A stretch of DNA of 64,000 nt, taken from NCBI RefSeq assembly GCF_050633125.1, contig NZ_JBOEFX010000008.1, forward strand, positions 96,825 to 160,824, given 5' to 3'. Positions 9,002 through 18,346 of the stretch are shown piece after piece. The stretch's first letter is position 1; each line of letters opens with the position of its first letter. Under the pieces are notes generated by a model. The model was not told where the DNA came from, ran no database searches, and worked only from the letters and a program-made list of their open reading frames with translations. The stretch is from Lewinella sp050633125 (lineage in GTDB: Bacteria > Bacteroidota > Bacteroidia > Chitinophagales > Saprospiraceae). Made by a program: the position numbers and the translations under genes.

Positions 9002-9009
9002 TATCTTTG
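9002..9009 (+). promoter_or_regulatory. Possible -7 element TATCTTTG of the HTCS gene
   Basis: TATCTTTG fits the Bacteroidota primary sigma -7 consensus TAnnTTTG, 22 nt ahead of the ATG. No good -33 TTTG partner at normal spacing is seen. Confidence 0.35.
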
Positions 9010-9030
9010 ATGAGGTAAAGCAGTGAGGCG

Positions 9031-12000
9031 ATGGACACAAACCGATTGTTAATATTTGGGGTATTATTTTTCCTTTTCAGCACGTCCGAAACACAAACGG
9101 TATCCTTCCAGCATTTGTCGAAGAAAGAAGGATTGTCGCAAACCTCCGTATTTGCTATTGCCCAAGATGCGGCAGGCTTTATGTGGTTTGGTACCAGAGA
9201 TGGCCTCAATAAATTCGATGGCTATCAATTCGAAATTTATCGCAACGATACTACAGATAACAGCTTGGCAGGCAACGATATTCGGACTTTGTATGCCGAT
9301 ACCCTAGACCATAAGTTGTGGGTGGGCACTATTTCGGGGCTCAGTTGCTATGATTCTTCTACAGATAAGTTTACTAGTTATTATCATAATGAAGACGATA
9401 CTTCAACGCTGTCGGATGATGCAATTCGAAGTGTTTTCCGTGATCGTAAGGGCCGGATATGGGTAGGTACTTCCGTTGGGTTAAACCTTTTTAACGAAAA
9501 AGAAAAAACTTTTCAGCAGTACTATTTTACCAATAATTCTTCACCCCAGTTAGGGAGCAACGATATTGAAGTTATTTTTGAAGATGCACAGGGGCAGTTG
9601 ATTTTTGGTACAGCTAGCGGCCTGTACTATTTGTCGGAAACAGCCGAATCTGAGCCTTACGAGTTTCAACGATTATTTTTGCCTTTATCTTCTTGGCCTA
9701 CGGATATCCACATCAAAAGTATCCAGGAAGATGAAGCGGGCAACCTTTGGCTTGGAGCCCTCAAAGACGGGGTTGCTTACTGGAACCGGACTAGCCATAC
9801 TTTGACGGTTTACCGTAATGAGAAAAATGCAGCCAATGTATTGAGTAACAATAATATCCGTGCAATGTGCCTGGATAACAATGGCGATCTTTGGGTAGGC
9901 ACTTTCGATGGGCTCAATGTTTTGAAAAAAGGGTCGCACGAATTCATCCGCTATAAGAAAGCTACCACAGGTAATGACGGTTTGTCCGACAATTCTATCC
10001 GCTCCCTTTTTATTGATCAGCGGGGCAGCTTGTGGGTAGGAGCCTACTATGGGGGAATCAATCATTTTGACGAAAACTACAATCGCTTCACCAATTTTCA
10101 TTATGCCCCTTCCGGAGATGGCCTGGGGGCTGATGTGGTTAGCTCTTTTGCGGAAACGCCTAAGGGGAATCTGTGGATTGGCACGGAAGGCGGCGGGCTG
10201 AATTTCTACGACCGTAGCACGGGTCAATTTAAACAATACCCGGCGCAACTGCAACAAGGGAATGCCCTGAGTGGGAACAATGTGAAACAACTACTGCTAG
10301 ATGGCAACCAACTCTGGATTGGCACCTTTCAGGCGGGCCTTAACCTACTGGATTTAGAAACCGAAACTTTCCGTCATTACCAACACGATCCGCTGGTAGA
10401 GAACTCGCTGGCCCATGATAATGTCTACGGGTTGAAAAGAAAGGGCCACCATCTGTGGATACTGACCTATGGAGGTGGGCTTGATATATTGGATTTAAAG
10501 GAGGACCAGTTTTGCAATTTTCGGCATGATGATCTGGATAGTAATAGCTTAAGTTCAGACCTTGCCAGGGTTTTTCTCGAAACCCAGGATGGTCAGCTTT
10601 GGATCGGCACCGAAAGAGGAGTGAATAAGGTATACCTGGGAGAAGATGGGCTTCCTGCCCGATTTGAGGTTTTTCTGGACGAGGAGAGAATTTATACCCT
10701 TCAGGAAGACAGTAAGCAACGAGCCTGGATCGGAACCATCAGTAATGGCGTTTATTGTTTGAATCTCAAATCAGGAAAACTCGACCACTTTACCATGAGT
10801 GACGGCCTTCCAGGGAACACGATCTTTGGTATTCTGGAAGCAGCTAATGAAGAGTTATGGATAAGCACCAATAATGGACTGTCGAGGTATAGCCCCGAAC
10901 AAGGGACTTTTACCAATTACAATTATTCCAATGGATTGGAGAACCTGGAGTATAACTTCAACGCCTATTACAAAACCCGCGCCGGGGAGTTGCTTTTTGG
11001 AGGAATCGATGGTTTTACCTTGTTTGATCCGGAAAAAATATTGGCCAATGAATTTATACCAGCCCTCGTATTTACCCAGTTGAAAAAAAATAACAGACCA
11101 GTTGTTATTGCGGAAGAAGGAAGCTGCTTACAACGAAGTATCAATGAAACCGAAAGCATCACTTTTAAGTACAATGAAGCCAACTTTACCCTGGGCTTTT
11201 CTGCGCTTGATTATTTCAGTCCAGAGAATAATCACTACGCCTATAAACTGGAAGGGCTTGATCGGGAATGGAAATACAGTGTGGGGGAAACCGAAGCCTC
11301 TTACACCATTCAACGAGAGGGCACTTACGTCTTTCGCCTGCGAGGAGGCAACAGCGACGGTATCTGGAATCCAGAGGAACGCACCTTGGAAATTATTGTT
11401 CTACCGCCACCGTGGCGCAGCTGGTGGGCTTACCTTATCTACCTTGCTTTGGCTAGTGGCCTGGCCTTTGGTCTGGTTAGGTTTGTTCGTTTACGGCACA
11501 GGTTGCAGTTGGAGCAAATTGCCAAAGAGCAGCAGGAGGAACTGACGGAGATAAAGTTGCGCTTCTTTACCAATATCACCCACGAGTTTCGTACGCCGCT
11601 GACGCTTATCCTCGGGCCGCTACAAGACTTGTTGAGGAGGGAGAAACATCCGGAGCCCGTTTTTCAGCAATTGTCATTGATTGAACGCAACGCCCAGCGC
11701 TTACTCAATTTAGTGAACCAGGTATTGAACTTCCGAAAACTGGTGACCGACCACGAGACGATGAAGATCGTTCACAGTGATTTTGTCAATTTTATCGGCG
11801 AGCTGTTTTTACCTTTTCAGGAAACGGCTAAATTGAAGAACATCACCTACACTTTCGTCACAGAAACACCAGCTGTCAATTTATGGTTTGATCAAGATAA
11901 GCTGGAGAAAGTGTTTTTTAACCTGTTGTCCAATGCCTTCAAATTTACGCCACCAGGTGGTGAAATCACCTTGCTTATTACCGAAAGTGAAGATTATGTG

Positions 12001-13137
12001 GAGGTCAGGGTAAAAGACAATGGTGTAGGAGTAAGCCCTGAGTTGGAGGGGCAAATCTTTAAGCGATTTTACGAAAAATCCAACCTGGCTAATTCTAGTA
12101 TTAAAAGTACAGGAATTGGGCTGGCAATTTCCAAGCAGATGGTAGAGCTCCATCACGGGAAAATCTTCTTGGACCCTACCAGTAACAACAACGATGAAAA
12201 GGCAAAAGGGGCTACGTTTGTGGTACAACTCCTCAAAGGCCGTAACCATTTCACAGATGCCGAAATCCTTACGGACTATTCGGACCCGGAGGAAACGGCG
12301 AATTACGAACCCATGTTAACTTTGCCTGCCACCTTGGCGGCACCCCCAAACAAAGGAGAGCAAGCGTCTCCTCCTCCTACTGCTCCCCTGTTGCTGATCG
12401 TAGAAGATAATCCTGAAGTACGCAGCTATATTGAGCAGGTCTTCGCGGAGCAGTACCGGTTGGTTACCGCAGAGAATGGCCTGGAAGGTTTAGCGATGGC
12501 CAAGAAGCATTTGCCCGACCTCGTTGTCAGTGATGTGATGATGCCCGAAATGGACGGGATTACTTTTTGCGGTAAGCTGAAAACCGACCTGGAAATCAGT
12601 CATATTCCCGTGATATTGCTTACTGCTCGTACGGCCTCCCTCTTCAAAATTGAAGGCCTGAGGATAGGAGCCGATGATTACATTACCAAGCCTTTTCATC
12701 CTGAGGAGCTGGTCTTGCGGGTGCGCAACACCATCCAGTCGCGGCAGGAAGCGAGAGATAAATTTGCCAGGGTACTCACGCTTGATCCTAAGAAAGTAAC
12801 GATCACTTCGGCTGATGAGGATTTTTTAAATCGCGCACTTCAATTTGTAGAAGTTAATATGAATAACACGCAACTTTCGGTAGAAAATTTTGCACATGAA
12901 ATGGCTGTTAGTCGTCCTTTGTTATTTATTAAAATTAAAGCACTTACCAATCAGACGCCAAATAATTTTGTGAAAAGCATCCGGCTCAAGCGTGCTGCTC
13001 AGCTCTTGCAGCAGGGGAAGTTTCGCGTCACAGAAGTTGCTGACCATGTCGGTTTCCGAGACCCACGTTACTTCAGTAAATGCTTTCAGAAAGAATTTAA
13101 TCAGACCCCTTCTGAGTACATGGAGGCGAATGAATGA
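9031..13137 (+). CDS. Hybrid two-component system sensor/AraC regulator (HTCS)
   Basis: One-protein signalling system of 1368 residues that senses an oligosaccharide outside the cytoplasm and acts on DNA inside. Signal sequence at the N-terminus, then two seven-bladed propellers made of repeats such as LWVGTxxGLxxY and DNGDLWVGTFDGL (about 25-690), a Y_Y_Y domain (about 700-785), a membrane segment (798-820), a HisKA domain with phospho-acceptor His851 (HEFRTPLTLILGP), an HATPase (about 955-1070, NAFKFTPPGG, GIGLAIS), a receiver with Asp1168 (VVSDVMMPEMDG) and an AraC-type HTH (about 1265-1368). All catalytic residues are present. It sits directly upstream of the TonB receptor and is the natural regulator of the uronate locus. 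Confidence 0.93.
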   Translation: MDTNRLLIFGVLFFLFSTSETQTVSFQHLSKKEGLSQTSVFAIAQDAAGFMWFGTRDGLNKFDGYQFEIYRNDTTDNSLAGNDIRTLYADTLDHKLWVGTISGLSCYDSSTDKFTSYYHNEDDTSTLSDDAIRSVFRDRKGRIWVGTSVGLNLFNEKEKTFQQYYFTNNSSPQLGSNDIEVIFEDAQGQLIFGTASGLYYLSETAESEPYEFQRLFLPLSSWPTDIHIKSIQEDEAGNLWLGALKDGVAYWNRTSHTLTVYRNEKNAANVLSNNNIRAMCLDNNGDLWVGTFDGLNVLKKGSHEFIRYKKATTGNDGLSDNSIRSLFIDQRGSLWVGAYYGGINHFDENYNRFTNFHYAPSGDGLGADVVSSFAETPKGNLWIGTEGGGLNFYDRSTGQFKQYPAQLQQGNALSGNNVKQLLLDGNQLWIGTFQAGLNLLDLETETFRHYQHDPLVENSLAHDNVYGLKRKGHHLWILTYGGGLDILDLKEDQFCNFRHDDLDSNSLSSDLARVFLETQDGQLWIGTERGVNKVYLGEDGLPARFEVFLDEERIYTLQEDSKQRAWIGTISNGVYCLNLKSGKLDHFTMSDGLPGNTIFGILEAANEELWISTNNGLSRYSPEQGTFTNYNYSNGLENLEYNFNAYYKTRAGELLFGGIDGFTLFDPEKILANEFIPALVFTQLKKNNRPVVIAEEGSCLQRSINETESITFKYNEANFTLGFSALDYFSPENNHYAYKLEGLDREWKYSVGETEASYTIQREGTYVFRLRGGNSDGIWNPEERTLEIIVLPPPWRSWWAYLIYLALASGLAFGLVRFVRLRHRLQLEQIAKEQQEELTEIKLRFFTNITHEFRTPLTLILGPLQDLLRREKHPEPVFQQLSLIERNAQRLLNLVNQVLNFRKLVTDHETMKIVHSDFVNFIGELFLPFQETAKLKNITYTFVTETPAVNLWFDQDKLEKVFFNLLSNAFKFTPPGGEITLLITESEDYVEVRVKDNGVGVSPELEGQIFKRFYEKSNLANSSIKSTGIGLAISKQMVELHHGKIFLDPTSNNNDEKAKGATFVVQLLKGRNHFTDAEILTDYSDPEETANYEPMLTLPATLAAPPNKGEQASPPPTAPLLLIVEDNPEVRSYIEQVFAEQYRLVTAENGLEGLAMAKKHLPDLVVSDVMMPEMDGITFCGKLKTDLEISHIPVILLTARTASLFKIEGLRIGADDYITKPFHPEELVLRVRNTIQSRQEARDKFARVLTLDPKKVTITSADEDFLNRALQFVEVNMNNTQLSVENFAHEMAVSRPLLFIKIKALTNQTPNNFVKSIRLKRAAQLLQQGKFRVTEVADHVGFRDPRYFSKCFQKEFNQTPSEYMEANE

Positions 13138-13261
13138 CAATGAGTTGTCTTTGCTTTTCTGCCAAAAGAAAAGTTTCGGTTCAATTATTATAAATAATAC
13201 TTCAAATAACTAGACCAATTATTGTTTTGGTAATATATTGATATACAGGGTGTTGTGCTCG

Positions 13262-13296
13262 TTTAGACTTTTGTCCCCCCTTATTTAGACTTTTGT
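13262..13296. promoter_or_regulatory. Direct repeat, candidate HTCS/AraC operator
   Basis: TTTAGACTTTTGT occurs at 13262-13274 and again exactly at 13284-13296, a 22-bp period that puts both on the same DNA face (two helical turns), the usual layout of AraC-family half-sites. The repeats lie about 90-120 nt ahead of the TonB receptor start and directly after the HTCS gene. Functional assignment is inference. Confidence 0.45.
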
Positions 13297-13381
13297 TTTT
13301 GTATTCCGAGATACTTTAGCGTCTGAAGATATGGCCAGATTATTTGGTTTGGCCTAGGTTGATTAAAATAAAATATCAATA

Positions 13382-16270
13382 ATGCAGGTAGGAAAGGATA
13401 TTATCTTTGGAATATTTATTGGCTTCTTGTTGCTGAGTATTCAAGTTAGTGCACAGACAGGAGCAATAAGTGGTGTCATTAAAGACGGAGAAGATAAGAC
13501 GCCATTACCTGGTGTTAATATTTTTCTGGAAAATTCTAACCTAGGGACAAGTACGGATATCGATGGCCGCTTCACTTTGGTAGGTCTGCCAGAAGGTGAA
13601 CAAGTGTTGATGATCTCATTTATAAGTTATCAGACCGAAAGAATCCCCGTAATACTAAAAGCAGGTGAGGTTTATACGGTAGATGTTGACCTGGAAGTGG
13701 AAGCCGTTCAGGGAGTAGAGGTTATTGTGACCGCCCAGGCACAGGGGCAGGCACAGGCGATTAGCCAACAGCTCAATTCTGATGCTTTGGTAAATATTGT
13801 TTCTGCTGATCGGATTCAGGAATTACCAGATGTCAATGCTGCCGAAGCTATTGCTCGCTTACCGGGTATCGGAATTGATCGTAGCGGTGGCGAAGGTCAA
13901 AAAGTTGTCATCAGAGGGATGCAACCTAAATTTGCTGCCATCACCTTGAATGGAGTGAGCTTGCCGTCTAACTCTAGTACAGATCGTTCGGTTGATCTGT
14001 CGTTGATCTCTCCAGAGTTACTTGATGGAATTGAAGTATACAAAGCTCCGTTGCCTTATATGGATGCCGAAGCCATTGGTGGTACCGTCAACTTGAAGTT
14101 GCGCAAAGCAGCCGAAGAATTCAAAATGACCGCCAAGCTTTTAGGAGGGGCCAATTTCCTGAACAGTGACTATGGCGACTACAAAGGCGTTTTACAAATG
14201 AGCAAACGCTTGCTTGCCAAAAAGCAACTAGGATTTGTTATCCAGGGCGGCGTCGAACGCTTCAACCGCGGTGGAGATATTCAAACCAATAACTGGCGAC
14301 GCGGTCCTACCGATGCAGAAACAGGCATCACAAGTATCTTTGGCAACTCCCTACGACTAGAAGACAGGCAGGAGATTCGCCGCCGCTATAATACCAGCAT
14401 AAGTTTAGATTATGATCTAGAAAAGCACGACTTTTCCTTCTTTGGGATCTATAGTCGTACCGAGCGGGATCGCTTTGTCATGGAGGAACGCTTCCTGCCG
14501 TCGGAGCCAGGTATTGAGTATTGGGGGCGCGGTATTGATAATCAACTGGATTTGTACTCCCTTTCTTTTACAGGAGAGCACATCCTTGGCCCTTTAAAGG
14601 TCGACTGGACGGTCTCTTCTTCTGAAACACGCGGAGAAACGCCTTACGATTTTTCTATGCGTTTTGTTAACAATAGTCAAGTATTCGATGCTTCAGTAGA
14701 TCCTAATGGTCAGCCCAGTACCTTCTTCTCTTCGGCTAAGCCTGAATTGAGTAGGTCTTTGCTGCGTAGCAATAGTTTTCAAGCATCCAGTACTAACGAA
14801 AAAACCAATACTGCCTTGGTAAATATCCAATTGCCAATACGGATCAACGATTGGTTGCAGGGTTATTTGCAAGTAGGTGGTAAGTACAAAACAATCGACC
14901 GTACACGTAGCCTCACTCGTCAGGCAGAAGATTTTTATTACCTCGGCGGAGGCATTGTTAATGATGCTGTAGCACGCTACGATGGGCCAATTACTTTCTT
15001 GCCGGACAACAATCAATTGATCAGCATCCTGAGTTTCACCGCTGAGGAAAACGATATAGAATTTGAAAATGAAACGGGTGGCAACATCGGGCTAAGCGCT
15101 GATTTAGACCCCGATCGGGTTCGCGATTGGTACGAAGCGCAGCGTTCGATTTTGAATACTGATCGTTCTGCACTTTTGGAAAATTATTCTGTAGAAGAAC
15201 AGGTGAGTGCCGGTTACATCATGATGAAGTTAAATGTAGGGAAGAAAATAACCGTCATTCCTGGAGTTCGGTACGAAGCTTCTAATAATGTCTACAGCGG
15301 AGGTGTTTCTACCCTTAACGGGTGGTACGGTGTCAATGGCACCTTTAATAAAACGACCAGTGAACAGGTTTACGACGAACTACTCCCACATTTGCACATT
15401 AAGTACGAGCCACTTCCTTGGTTGGATATACGTTGGTCTTCTGCGCAGACATTAGCACGCCCCGACTTTCTATACGTCACACCTCGTACAGAAATTGATG
15501 ATAATCAAACACGGATCACTACTGGTAATCCTGATCTTTCTTATGCGAAAGCAACAAATTACGATCTCTCTTTTGCAGCATATAAAGGAGGATGGGGCTT
15601 GTTTTCCGCTGGCGTATTCTACAAAGAGGTAGACAATATATTCTATCCTTGGACCACCAACCTCTTTGACCAGGAGACGGCCGATGCTTTTGGTTTTCCT
15701 GATAACCGGGGGTATGAACTAAGTTCTTATATCAATTCTCCTGAATCGAGGGTGTATGGTTACGAACTTGAGCTGCAGGCCAATTTGATGTTTCTTCCCA
15801 AGCCTTTTTCAGGGATTGTTCTCAATGCGAACTATGCCAGACTGTATTCGGAAACGGAAGTCTTCTTCCTTACTTCAGAGACCCGGCTGATTGTTCCTGT
15901 ACCTCCGATTTTTGAAACAACCTTTACCAATACCAGTCGAGCGGTGAATATGCCTAGCCAGTCACCTCATATTCTGCGCTTATCCATTGGGTATGACGTC
16001 AAAGGCTTTTCCGCGCGTGTTTCTGGCGCCTACCAAGGCGAAAAAGTACAGAACTACTCGGTCAATAAAGATTTTGATACGTTCACGGCGGATTTCTGGC
16101 GCTGGGATGCCTCCTGCAAACAACGCTTCGGAGACCATTGGAGCGTGTTTTTAAATCTGAACAATTTAACCAACCAACAAGATATCAGCTTTACCCGAAC
16201 GGAAGCCTTCTTAAATACCATTGAGAACTATGGTTTTACAGGGAGTATCGGAGTACAGTACAAGATATAA
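13382..16270 (+). CDS. TonB-dependent receptor with carboxypeptidase-regulatory-like N-domain
   Basis: Outer-membrane active importer of 962 residues. After a signal peptide (FLLLSIQVSAQ) comes a CarboxypepD_reg-like beta-sandwich (about 27-110, GAISGVIKDGEDKTPLPGVN), then the plug (about 130-240: ELPDVNAAEAIARLPGIGI, GQKVVIRGMQ, GGTVNLKL) and a 22-strand barrel that ends in IGVQYKI. The plug follows the style of the proteobacterial-type TonB receptors rather than SusC, and there is no SusD gene next to it. Its place between the HTCS and the lyases suggests uptake of oligouronides. Confidence 0.88.
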   Translation: MQVGKDIIFGIFIGFLLLSIQVSAQTGAISGVIKDGEDKTPLPGVNIFLENSNLGTSTDIDGRFTLVGLPEGEQVLMISFISYQTERIPVILKAGEVYTVDVDLEVEAVQGVEVIVTAQAQGQAQAISQQLNSDALVNIVSADRIQELPDVNAAEAIARLPGIGIDRSGGEGQKVVIRGMQPKFAAITLNGVSLPSNSSTDRSVDLSLISPELLDGIEVYKAPLPYMDAEAIGGTVNLKLRKAAEEFKMTAKLLGGANFLNSDYGDYKGVLQMSKRLLAKKQLGFVIQGGVERFNRGGDIQTNNWRRGPTDAETGITSIFGNSLRLEDRQEIRRRYNTSISLDYDLEKHDFSFFGIYSRTERDRFVMEERFLPSEPGIEYWGRGIDNQLDLYSLSFTGEHILGPLKVDWTVSSSETRGETPYDFSMRFVNNSQVFDASVDPNGQPSTFFSSAKPELSRSLLRSNSFQASSTNEKTNTALVNIQLPIRINDWLQGYLQVGGKYKTIDRTRSLTRQAEDFYYLGGGIVNDAVARYDGPITFLPDNNQLISILSFTAEENDIEFENETGGNIGLSADLDPDRVRDWYEAQRSILNTDRSALLENYSVEEQVSAGYIMMKLNVGKKITVIPGVRYEASNNVYSGGVSTLNGWYGVNGTFNKTTSEQVYDELLPHLHIKYEPLPWLDIRWSSAQTLARPDFLYVTPRTEIDDNQTRITTGNPDLSYAKATNYDLSFAAYKGGWGLFSAGVFYKEVDNIFYPWTTNLFDQETADAFGFPDNRGYELSSYINSPESRVYGYELELQANLMFLPKPFSGIVLNANYARLYSETEVFFLTSETRLIVPVPPIFETTFTNTSRAVNMPSQSPHILRLSIGYDVKGFSARVSGAYQGEKVQNYSVNKDFDTFTADFWRWDASCKQRFGDHWSVFLNLNNLTNQQDISFTRTEAFLNTIENYGFTGSIGVQYKI

Positions 16271-16674
16271 CTAGGAGACTAATTTCCTCCAACTACATTT
16301 TTTGTAGCCAAGAGCTTGTTGAGAAATTTAATTTTGTAAAAACCAGATAGTTGAAATATTTGACGGAAGCAACTTGATGCTTCCTGGTTTTCAAGGATTT
16401 TCGAACCTGTCTTCGAACTAAAAACCTCACTTAGCCCGCTAAGTTCGATTTTGACTTCTTCGTCAGAACCGTAAATCCTTGAAAACCAGTTCGCAAATTT
16501 CCCAACAAGCTCTAAGCTGAAGTAAGGCGGTAAGTGGCTGTGCCATTGGTATCCCTATGGGGACAAGGATCGTCATTTCTGCATTCAAGCACAAAAGCGG
16601 TGAAAGGAATCAACACTGTTTTAACACGACAACTAATTACAATAAAATTCAAATCATTTTAAATAAACTTTATT
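16271..16674. other. Non-coding gap dominated by a nested palindrome
   Basis: 404 bp without a gene. A short palindrome CTACA-TTTTT-TGTAG (16293-16307) follows the receptor stop, then the nested palindromic element 16311-16513 described separately. The remaining 160 nt ahead of the next ATG are AT-rich and may hold its promoter, but no TAnnTTTG is clear. Confidence 0.6.
16311..16513. repeat. 203-bp nested palindromic element
   Basis: Outer arms AGAGCTTGTTGAGAAATTT (16311-16329) and 16495-16513 pair at 18 of 19 positions. A second perfect 17-bp pair is CTGGTTTTCAAGGATTT (16384-16400) with 16473-16489. A third, inner pair is TCGAACT/AGTTCGA with the hairpin CTTAGCCCGCTAAG between them. The right end, CCAACAAGCTCT, recurs at 45342-45353. 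Confidence 0.65.
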
Positions 16675-18267
16675 ATGCAAAAATGTTACCAATTTATCGC
16701 CTTAGTTCTCTTCGTATGTGGAGGAATCGGGCTGCAAGCACAATCCGTCGTTACCATTCCAACGGACCCCCTGGCACCTGCTGATATTTTTGAGGTTATT
16801 ATGGGAGATACCACCGTTACCGGGGATCGTAACGATAATAATACCATTTATAAACTACAGAACGGCGGGGTTTACCTGTGTAATGACCGTCTTGTAAATA
16901 CCGGTGAATGGGCCCTTCAAATTGAAGCAGTTGATTTAGAAGACATAGAAAATAAACCAGTTATTACCCGAACGCCCAATGCAGATGGAGGATACCAGGA
17001 TATTATGCGTGCTGGTGGTGATGTTACCTTCCGTAATATTTGGATTATTGCTGGGCAAACAGGGCCACTAGAACAGCATGACTGGGGCAAAATGCGTATT
17101 CAAGGCGAAAATTCTCGCGTAGTTGTTCAAGACTGTATCCTTGAGAAAGACCGTGGAGGTTTTCTACAGTTACGTGCCAATGGAGTGAGAATGTTTGTAG
17201 AGAATACTGTTCTTCGTAATGGTGGCAACCGGAGAGTACTACAAGGTAATGGTCGTGGAATTGATGCCCGTGATTTTTTCATGGACACTTTGGTAATGCG
17301 TAACGTCATTGTCTATAATATCCAGGATCGGTTTTTCCGTAGCCAAGGCGGTAGCCAGCCTCACAATTACATTGAAATTGATAATTGCACCAGCTTCAAT
17401 ACCATTGGCCGCCATGGTCATATCCAGCTAGGCCGAGTACTAGAAGCAAAGATCACTGATAATTTATTTATGAACCCTATCATGTTAGGGTCTAGCCCTG
17501 CTTATACCGATGAGCAGACACAGCCGGATGGTGATCTTCATAAAGTAATCACCCTTGATACTTTATACGAAAATACCAGCCTGGAAATCAAATCGAACAA
17601 CATTTTTTGGACAGAAGATGTGACGAATTACTGGGCTTCCAACGACAGCATATCTGCTCCTGGCTTCCTATCTGATCTTATCGTTCAGCATTTGGGCGCT
17701 GAAGTAAGTGATGCTTATTTCTCAGAAACCCTGGAATTGGAAAGCATTCCTGCTACTATTCTACAGTACGTAGTAGACCTCTATGCGGATCCTACAGCAA
17801 CGGATATGTATGATTTCATCGTGGAAGATGTAGCAGTTTCCGGCACTCCTTTTGATTCAGGTAACCTGTTTGACTTTTCGGGATTTTCTCCATGTTATGA
17901 TCCTGCTTCTGATGCTGCAACGGCAGCTACAGATGGTGGCCCCATTGGCGCAGTAGACACTTGTGATGATCTAATTAACGCTGTTGATGATTTGAATATC
18001 AACCCTGCATTAGGTCTACAGCTTAGCCCTAATCCGGTATCGAGTAGCACTACTTTAAGTTTCACTACTACCCAGGCAGGGATGGTGAACCTGACCATTT
18101 ATGACCTTATGGGACGTGAGCTTGCTTCCCTTCATAGTGGTAATTTGATGAGCGGTGAGCACCAATTCAACTGGGCACCCAGTAGCATGTTCAAGCAAGG
18201 CATGTACATCGTATATTTACGTACGGAAGAAGGACAAATGTTCAAACGAGTAATCGTTAGTAAATAA
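16675..18267 (+). CDS. Secreted beta-helix protein (DUF4957/DUF5123-like), candidate polysaccharide lyase, T9SS type A
   Basis: Protein of 530 residues with a signal peptide (FIALVLFVCGGIGLQAQ). Residues about 45-330 show the repeating short-strand pattern of a right-handed beta-helix like the chondroitinase-B/pectate-lyase fold (VTFRNIWIIAGQTG, VVVQDCILEKDRGGF, MFVENTVLRNGG, LVMRNVIVYNIQDRF, IEIDNCTSFNTIG), as in DUF4957/DUF5123 proteins found in polysaccharide loci. The last ~75 residues are a sorting domain (LSPNPVSSSTTLSF ... GMYIVYLRT). Catalytic residues cannot be assigned from sequence alone, so it may be a lyase or a binding protein. Followed by a strong terminator. Confidence 0.7.
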   Translation: MQKCYQFIALVLFVCGGIGLQAQSVVTIPTDPLAPADIFEVIMGDTTVTGDRNDNNTIYKLQNGGVYLCNDRLVNTGEWALQIEAVDLEDIENKPVITRTPNADGGYQDIMRAGGDVTFRNIWIIAGQTGPLEQHDWGKMRIQGENSRVVVQDCILEKDRGGFLQLRANGVRMFVENTVLRNGGNRRVLQGNGRGIDARDFFMDTLVMRNVIVYNIQDRFFRSQGGSQPHNYIEIDNCTSFNTIGRHGHIQLGRVLEAKITDNLFMNPIMLGSSPAYTDEQTQPDGDLHKVITLDTLYENTSLEIKSNNIFWTEDVTNYWASNDSISAPGFLSDLIVQHLGAEVSDAYFSETLELESIPATILQYVVDLYADPTATDMYDFIVEDVAVSGTPFDSGNLFDFSGFSPCYDPASDAATAATDGGPIGAVDTCDDLINAVDDLNINPALGLQLSPNPVSSSTTLSFTTTQAGMVNLTIYDLMGRELASLHSGNLMSGEHQFNWAPSSMFKQGMYIVYLRTEEGQMFKRVIVSK

Positions 18268-18279
18268 TTGGGTACCTTT

Positions 18280-18323
18280 TGAAGGCAGACCATTTATAAC
18301 CATTTGGTCTGCCTTCATTTTTT
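18280..18323 (+). terminator. Strong intrinsic terminator or attenuator ahead of the GH88 operon
   Basis: TGAAGGCAGACCA (18280-18292) and TGGTCTGCCTTCA (18305-18317) form a perfect 13-bp stem with a 12-nt loop, followed by TTTTTTG. It lies 12 nt after the beta-helix gene stop, and only 23 nt separate it from the GH88 ATG. Confidence 0.85.
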
Positions 18324-18346
18324 GTATTGAATTTAGTCTATCTGTC

